Below are positions 58,401 to 64,000 of a stretch of 64,000 nt of DNA, in pieces; the first letter of the stretch is position 1, and every line of letters starts with the position of its first letter. Below the pieces are notes generated by a model. That model ran no database searches. It saw only the letters and a program-made list of their open reading frames with translations, and was not told the DNA's origin. This DNA comes from Monosporascus cannonballus (Eukaryota > Ascomycota > Sordariomycetes > Xylariales): NCBI GenBank assembly GCA_004154925.1, contig QJNS01000107.1:124001-188000 (forward strand), written 5' to 3'. The position numbers and the translations under genes were made by a program.

Positions 58401-59339
58401 TCCAAGCCAGGCGATCTTCTAGTTATCTGCCCCTCGGAGTCCCTACACGGCATTCCCCTCCATGCGGCAAAAATCAGTGGTGAGGGCGAAAAGCCGACGT
58501 ATTTTATTGAGAGAAACCCCATTGTCTACACGGCGAGCATGACAGTGACCGAACAGTGCATGGTGCGGGTAACCTCGCATACCTCCTCTCCGGGCGACAC
58601 TACAAGTGACAGCATCGTGGGCGTGTACCGTCACCCTCAGCCAATCCGCGGCATGGCCACTCGTATCTCTCAGCAGTTCAGTCGACCGTTCAACATCGAG
58701 GTGGACAGGCAAATAAGCAAGACAGTGGTACAGGACGCCTGGGCGAAGTCCAAAACGGCGCTATTTTTCGGTCACTGTGGCCCAGGTAGCCGACCGGCTG
58801 AGCAACACCTGCTGCTGAACGACTTTCACTTGGAGATGCGCCAGCTTCCTCGTCCGGAAGAACTCTTCACAGTTGAGGACGTGTTTTCCACCAAGATATC
58901 GGCTTCGTTGATAACTCTAGTTGCATGTAGTTCCGCCGCACAATTTATTAGAACAGGCGACGAGCCAGTCGGTCTCCTTGCGGCACTGTTGTGTTCGGGG
59001 GCCAACAGTGTTGTCGGAAGCATGTGGCCCGTCGAGTCGCGGACGGGAGTAGCATTTGCGGAGGCATTTTATAAGAGGATCGCGACGCTTGTGAAGTCTA
59101 AAACTAGTCTGGAAGCGGAAATAGCGGTCAGGAGAGACAGTGACATGCGCCGGACAATGATTGACTTGGCAGTAGTACTTCAAGAGACTATCGCAGAGCT
59201 TAGGCGGTCACAGAGGCCAGGTTTCGACACCCGGAGCGTGATTCACTGGGGAGCTTTTACCCTAAACGGTGCCTGGCTGCTTAATATGCCGCATGTTGCG
59301 TCGGCCCCGAACCCTGGAGGAAACCAAGTGTTGTCATAG
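55449..59339 (+). CDS. TPR-CHAT protein, caspase-like cysteine peptidase
   Basis: Exons 55449-55943 and 56001-59339, with a 57-bp intron (GTAAAG, CTGAC branch, TTCTCAG), give 1277 residues. The N-terminal and middle parts are helical repeats of TPR type (for example LGCFNKALALYREAEAQ near 60-75, and many aromatic/Ala-rich helix pairs to about 850). The C-terminal CHAT domain, about 880-1240, shows LHGIPLHAAK, the His box ALFFGHCGPGS with H1090, and the Cys box LITLVACSSAAQF with C1141, followed by GANSVVGSMWPVES. Both dyad residues are present, so the peptidase should be active. CHAT domains belong to clan CD with caspases and separases, and act in cell-death and immune systems. Start may instead be M26 at 55524. 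Cytosolic; likely autoinhibited by its repeats. Confidence 0.88.
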
Positions 59340-60363
59340 AGGGTGCAGCAGATGCTATATCTCCAGTAATAGTTCTACCACACAATCATTACCAAACTAT
59401 CGAGTACCTAGTCGGACTTCTCAGCATGCCTCGGAAAGTTGCAAGTCATCGCCATTCATGCCATGACCCTAGGAACCATGTGAAATCTCCGGAGCGGTAA
59501 GGACCTTTCCGAGCCTTTGTTTCCGAACCTTCCAGCTTACTCCCCCACTACTATTTGAAAGCTATGGACTTCCTGCAACTGCTTGAGGAGTAGTAGGTTA
59601 TATATATCAGTGAATAACTGTGTTACTAAGTACAAAATTATTTATCAATCTATTCTTTCCATTATTAATTAAATGGTGAATAATAAGGTATAAAAAGATA
59701 GGAAAGAATTTTCCTAGCCTCTGTACCTTTTATAGGGGTAGCCCCACTTTTCCTGAAGGAACCTCCGAATCCCTAGACTGTCACTCTTCGCGAGCTTTCG
59801 AGGAACAGTACCTTGTCTCCCGAGCAACTAATTTCGACGTCGTATTCAAAATTGTGCTCACCCAAATGCGCCTTAGAGAGGTTGTACGTCGACCCAACTT
59901 TCTTATCATAGGACTCGGACTAGTAGGGTCAGTGCAACAGTAGCCGCTGATTGCTTCCGGCGAGAGAGGTGAGAGCAACAGCCTGATTTCAGTGTCGTGG
60001 TACAGTTTCCGAATTCGCTTAGATGCCTGGAGAAACATGACGGTTACATAATGTCGTTGCAATCGATATGGTGTCTCTGAGTTTTACAGCTAAATATATT
60101 CTTCCATCTTCTTTATTCCTTTGTATAGCCGTTTCCGCCTCCCATTTTTCATATGGTATCCCCCTATAGTATGAAAATACTCAACTTGGACAGTCTGATG
60201 GAGTTATAGAGTCCAATTTGACAGGGAATACGAAGCAAAACCTAGCTATTTTGTACCAAATTCTATGGATGTTGCTTCCGCCTTAGAGCGCTCTTAAAAG
60301 ACATCGAGTTCCGCCCTATGACAACCCTCCGTGCCCGGGTTGTAGATGCTATCATGAAAACAA
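59340..60363. other. Intergenic with a small coding remnant
   Basis: About 1 kb. The part at 59620-59720 is AT-rich. Otherwise only the minus-strand remnant at 59773-59919 is coding-like. Confidence 0.45.
59773..59919 (-). pseudogene. Short unrecognised coding remnant
   Basis: One minus-strand frame reads SESYDKKVGSTYNLSKAHLG, then EYDVEISCSGDKVLFLESS, and stops at 59773. Upstream it meets TAG and TGA codons that could be mutated CAG and CGA. It has the composition of a real protein C-terminus (strand-rich, charged), but about 50 codons are too few to name. Confidence 0.3.
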
Positions 60364-61764
60364 TTAGGACCATGGTCTATGACCGAAAGGTGAATAGTTC
60401 ATAGCGGGGTAGGTTTCCCAGTCAAAGTCGAAGCCGAAGTCCGTTCCATTTGACAAAGAATCAGGAAAGTTCGGCGGCAGGCTCGAGAGGGTTTGGCCTG
60501 GAAGAGCTACTATCTCCGGTTGATATGGATCGAATTCGACTGCTGCATGGCGTTCATGGGACTCCGGCGCTGTGTGTGATTGTGTCGCGGGGGATCCTGT
60601 CGCTACGTGATTCTCGACCGACGACACATTCGATTGCGAGAATGACTGCTGGGTTGCCTCAAGACGCTCACTAGGGGCCGGCTCATTAGTATCGGGCTGT
60701 GAAGGGGAGACCGTGGTACTACTTCCGATTGCTGAGCTACGGGCAGTATTTCGACATGGGTGTATTTGTGACCTCAAACTCCTAGCGATCTGGTAAACTC
60801 TCTCGAAGACGTCCAAGTTCACTGCTGTTGCGCGTTGGGCTATCTCAGCTCCGTGGGTTCTCCGTAAGTCTTCCGGGAGGAAGCTATCGATAGCTTGGGC
60901 AAGGGCTGTAGGCGCCTGTGCCAGAAACAGCTCTCTCAGGAGGTTGACATCTTGGAAAACAGTGGCATCTAGATATGGGCTACCGGGGAGAGGATCGCCA
61001 GGGAACAGAATTCCGAAAATGGCGTTCCAGGTCTCTCGGTGCGTTTTTAACGTGCGTCTCTTCCTCAACTGCTCAACCTGTCCTCTCGTGGCATATATGA
61101 ACTTCACTGGTGTTGTAATAGAGCAGTTTTGCCGCCTCACGTGCATATCTTTGAGTTCCTCATTCTCAAACTCGCAGAAGCATATGGAGCAATAGATAGG
61201 GCAGAGATGACGTCTCGTAATGTGTTGTTTGACACGAGATGGATTCTCGTAGTCTGCCAATCCGCAGCCACGAAACCTTTCCGGGTAGCGCTTATAGAAT
61301 GGACACGCAAAACGGCGTCTTAGCTCACTAGAAGTTGGCAATTTTTTCGCTTTGTGAGGCCTGGGTTGGTCGCCATCGTCATCCCCTTCTTCAGCTCTAT
61401 CATCACTCCCTGCGCCGTGGGTCCGAGAAGACTTCCGCTTTCCTCTTTGTCCTCCCTGCGTGGAACTACCGCCCTCTCCAGGTTGCTGGTGTCCGTTCTG
61501 CCCCTTCTGGGACGCATCGGTGGCAGATGGATTGGCAGCGATGTGGCGCATCACGCAGTGAATCACGGTAGATTCTAGAAGCCGCGAATAAGCCTGCTTG
61601 ACTCTTGACAGATGCTGCCCAGTTTGGTCCCAGGATGGCGAATATTGGGATCCTTCAATTTCAAATATGGATTCTGAGTCGCTGAATATATCAGACTGAT
61701 CAGACGTTAGATCGCTATATCGACTAGTGCCAATGGACGCTTCAGTTTCAGGACTAACTGTCAC
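60364..61764 (-). CDS. C2H2-type zinc-finger protein (fungal family), start uncertain
   Basis: At least 466 residues. A disordered, basic/acidic N-terminal part with a KAKK-type nuclear signal (about 100-145) precedes two zinc-binding units: C154, C167, H181, H186 (FACPFYKRYPERF to HITRRH) and C192, C195, H208, C214 (YCSICFCEF to RRQNC). A C-terminal acidic-aromatic region (FGFDFDWETYPAMN) follows. This arrangement is a common ascomycete family, possibly transcription-related; members often lie near NLR or HET-type genes. The listed start is GTG, not ATG; the frame stays open upstream to 61884 with LLSTQDPPLCLGNEAYL but has no ATG, so a 5' exon spliced in (candidate acceptor at 61848) is likely. 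It is convergent with the CHAT gene. Confidence 0.72.
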   Translation of the reverse strand: MTVSPETEASIGTSRYSDLTSDQSDIFSDSESIFEIEGSQYSPSWDQTGQHLSRVKQAYSRLLESTVIHCVMRHIAANPSATDASQKGQNGHQQPGEGGSSTQGGQRGKRKSSRTHGAGSDDRAEEGDDDGDQPRPHKAKKLPTSSELRRRFACPFYKRYPERFRGCGLADYENPSRVKQHITRRHLCPIYCSICFCEFENEELKDMHVRRQNCSITTPVKFIYATRGQVEQLRKRRTLKTHRETWNAIFGILFPGDPLPGSPYLDATVFQDVNLLRELFLAQAPTALAQAIDSFLPEDLRRTHGAEIAQRATAVNLDVFERVYQIARSLRSQIHPCRNTARSSAIGSSTTVSPSQPDTNEPAPSERLEATQQSFSQSNVSSVENHVATGSPATQSHTAPESHERHAAVEFDPYQPEIVALPGQTLSSLPPNFPDSLSNGTDFGFDFDWETYPAMNYSPFGHRPWS

Positions 61765-61884
61765 CAGGTATGCTTCATTACCGAGGCATAATGGAGGGTC
61801 TTGCGTGCTTAGTAAGACTCTAGGAGTGCTCGCGTCCCTGACATTTGGCTGTTGACTTGAAAGATTGGGCGGAAGTCTTCGTTT

Positions 61885-63075
61885 TCATATGAAGGGTTCC
61901 CTGCCTGAAAGTCTGGTGAGTTTGACACCAATGGAATCTCGTTGGTCAGAAAATCTCCAGTGACAGCTTTTCTTGTTAAACTATAACCCATTTTTAGACT
62001 TGCTAGCGTTATAGACCGGGAGTGGAGCACAATATCCGGTTTGTGCAGACATACCATTGCAAGACTTCGGTCTCTATGTCAATCAATTTCAGCAGTCTTT
62101 CGTTCTGTATCCTTATAGCCCCATCGCCACGAGAGGCTGAAGCCGTGGCGGGTTCCCGATGTGTGCTGGTTTGGTGGTGGTCCGAACCCCTTTTCGTTTT
62201 GCATTGCTCTTCAATCACTAGACCATCCCAATCAGATCAGGAAAGCAGCCACTGTCGCTGCTGCGAAGGGTCAAGAATTCATCATCTGTTGCATCATAGC
62301 CGACCACTGGCCTGTCGTAATCACTGCTAGTCGAAGCGTTATCCATTGGGTGATGGGTTCGATGGTAATCACAATGTTAGATTTAGCTAGTCAAACGATA
62401 CGGTGATTCGGCTAAGTCTCTAGTTCTAAGGTAGGGGGATATGAGAATTTTATGTTGTAGCTAATTTGACCATCAGTGTTGGGGATTTTGGGATTATCAG
62501 CAAGCACTGCCATTGACTCCGCAGCACAAGTGTGCTGGACCTGCTTGAAATTCCGTGCGAATTACCAATGAAGTGCCTTCTGATCAAGCAGGCTATTCCA
62601 TGCTCAGATTGCGGCTGGGCCACAGGGCGAAGCAGTTGTTGAAATATGAAGATAGCCAGAATTCCTAGTAACTCCACTTTTGCCGAAATTTATCAGTAGT
62701 GAGTGAGGTTGTATCTGGCTTTCTTGGCAATTGAAATCCGTAGAGGGTTTGCCAGTAATAGCTGAGGTACACTGAGGATCACGGTTGGATAACGAGACAT
62801 CGCTACGAGTCACAGTAAATCATTTATTATGGCACAACAACTGGTGACTATTCTATATCGTTGGAAATTTCTCGTTAAGCTCTGTTAAGCATTGAGTGCC
62901 TTGTGTCATGTTACTATTCTCGTACATGTTTCAGTCTTCCTGTCTAGTCCTATACCGCCCTTTTGAACTAATATGAATCCACTCATATCTGTAAGGAGAA
63001 TGAAAAAGCGAAAAGACGCATAAAGCCTCTGTTACCTTACTTCTCGAGGCATTTGTTGCCAATTATGACGATGCT
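61885..63075. other. Intergenic; possible 5' exon(s) of the zinc-finger gene
   Basis: Minus-strand readings at 62218-62060 (AIRIQNERLLKLIDIETEVL, with a GTATGT donor after it) look coding and may be an upstream exon or a separate small gene, but I found no splice that keeps frame with the zinc-finger protein. The rest shows nothing. Confidence 0.3.
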
Positions 63076-63446
63076 ATGGATGGTGGACCTCAACCTAATG
63101 TCGTTCCGATGGTCACTAAACATCCTAGCCACTTTAAGGCTAAGGATACTTTCAAGAGGGGCGTAAAATCAGTTGCTTTTCCTCTTGTACTTAATAACAA
63201 TATCATGCTTGGATTTTGTCGCAGGGCCCCCCCTTCCGTTGGGCAGCAATACGGAACAACGTTGATCCTTCCGGAGCCCTGGAGCCTTATATCAGTGGAT
63301 CACCCACAGCAAGTGGGATCAACGATTCCTAGCTTCTTACAAGTTAATATACCTTCAAGAGCTGTGTATCTACTCCCTAGTAAGTGTGACAGATTTGTCG
63401 TTACTAAAGGAGGTGTCTTAAAGATTGAACAGAAGGTGAGGCTACT
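63076..63446 (+). pseudogene. Coding-like fragment cut by an LTR insertion
   Basis: Reading from ATG 63076 gives about 124 residues with coding-like composition (VAFPLVLNNNIMLGFCRRA, LPEPWSLISVDHPQQVGS, YLLPSKCDRFVVTKGG) and no stop up to the LTR edge; the last few codons come from the retrotransposon. Unrecognised. It may be the start of a gene split by the insertion, or a chance open frame. Confidence 0.3.
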
Positions 63447-63857
63447 TGTGACGGCTAGGAGTTTAACCAACTATTAAACCTAAGTCGTACGAGTTTATGT
63501 TGGCAAGAGTATCGTGGGAATCTAAGCAATAAGATAACTGTAATCATATTTCGTAATATTAAGGGTGTTTTAGATAACGAAGTTATATATTAAACTACTG
63601 CTGTTTATATTATGGAAATAACGAAGTTATACATTTTATTTATAGTTTATCGTATTTATGTTTAAGGTTATTTTGTTTATGAAGTTCTTTTAAGTTTTCT
63701 TAAGTTATTTCGAGGTTCGACGAGCTTAAACCTTTTTGGTTAATGAACTATATCAAGTTTTTTTTAAATTAATCACGTAACTTTTAGTTTCGGTTAGCGT
63801 TATGCCTTAAAAGAGCCCGACCGTCCTTATAATAGCTAAGCCCGTTAAGTTATAATA
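63447..63857 (-). repeat. LTR related to the 369-bp LTRs at 38945 and 45289
   Basis: Begins TGTGACGGCTAGGAGTTTAA, matching the other LTR edges, and shares the next roughly 190 bp with gaps. The middle diverges. The inner edge (TATAATACGATC) again matches. Length differs (411 against 369), so it is a subfamily rather than the same element. Confidence 0.75.
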
Positions 63858-64000
63858 CGATCTTTCTTTTTTTAAGATTTTTATTTTTAAAGATCGATTT
63901 ATTAACTTATTAAATTTAATAAGTAATTTTTTTTATATTTATTATGTTAAATTGTGTTAGCGTTTTACTTTTTTAAAACGTATTAAATATTTTAAGTTTT
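63447..64000 (-). mobile_element. Edge of a second, related Gypsy element, continuing past the window
   Basis: An LTR of about 411 bp is followed by a polypurine tract on the minus strand (63858-63877) and AT-rich RIP sequence to the window end. The orientation is the same as the element at 38945-45657. Only the 3' edge is visible, so the target duplication cannot be checked. Confidence 0.75.

Noticed and set aside
59600..59760. Possible solo LTR in the AT-rich patch after the CHAT gene
   Set aside because: A TGTTAC string is present, but no matching end, target duplication or second copy was found.
1..64000. tRNA, rRNA or CRISPR arrays
   Set aside because: No cloverleaf with A/B boxes that I could support, no rRNA-like stretch, and no regularly spaced direct repeats.

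Overview
The window looks like a filamentous ascomycete (Pezizomycotina) chromosome. The genes are compartmentalised: GC-balanced coding islands with short GT-AG introns of about 45-175 bp alternate with very AT-rich blocks full of stop codons. In those blocks CpA/TpG looks scarce while TpA is abundant, the footprint of repeat-induced point mutation (RIP). Protein families (Ayg1-like hydrolase, fungal DUF7730-type protein, CHAT-TPR protein, pogo/Fot1 transposons) fit this group; I cannot name the species.

Layout. 1-5160: RIP-degraded block with Ty1/Copia remnants. 5.2-6.5 kb: frameshifted C-terminal remnant of an ankyrin-repeat protein of the kind found on fungal NLR-like receptors. 6.8-11.5 kb: an NAD-dependent polyol dehydrogenase and an SDR oxidoreductase diverge from one promoter region, and an Ayg1-like alpha/beta hydrolase converges on the SDR. 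13.8-14.5 kb: glucosamine-6-phosphate acetyltransferase. 15.9-19.6 kb: a 1227-residue class-3 lipase. 20.55-24.54 kb: a 4-kb RIP-mutated pogo/Fot1-like transposon with TIRs and a TA duplication. 25.0-27.4 kb: a small membrane protein and a GH43 glycosidase. 28.4-30.2 kb: an unrecognised broken gene. 31.3-34.2 kb: a single-pass membrane protein and a DUF7730-like protein. 35.05-35.13 kb: an assembly gap between homopolymers. 37.09-38.93 kb: a second pogo-like element. 38.95-45.66 kb: a full-length Ty3/Gypsy element with 369-bp LTRs and an exact GTAAC duplication. 45.8-54 kb: mostly broken genes (ankyrin/F-box-like remnant, SNF2/RING helicase, an unrecognised gene) plus a small membrane protein.

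54.3-61.8 kb is the most interesting part. An apparently intact TPR-CHAT protein with the His and Cys expected of a caspase-like peptidase shares a 217-bp divergent promoter with a roughly 294-residue beta-rich protein I do not recognise. A C2H2-type zinc-finger protein follows. The setting (ankyrin/NLR debris, transposons, CHAT peptidase plus small partner) resembles fungal allorecognition and programmed-cell-death loci, but that reading is inference. The window ends in a second Gypsy element whose LTR is related to the first.
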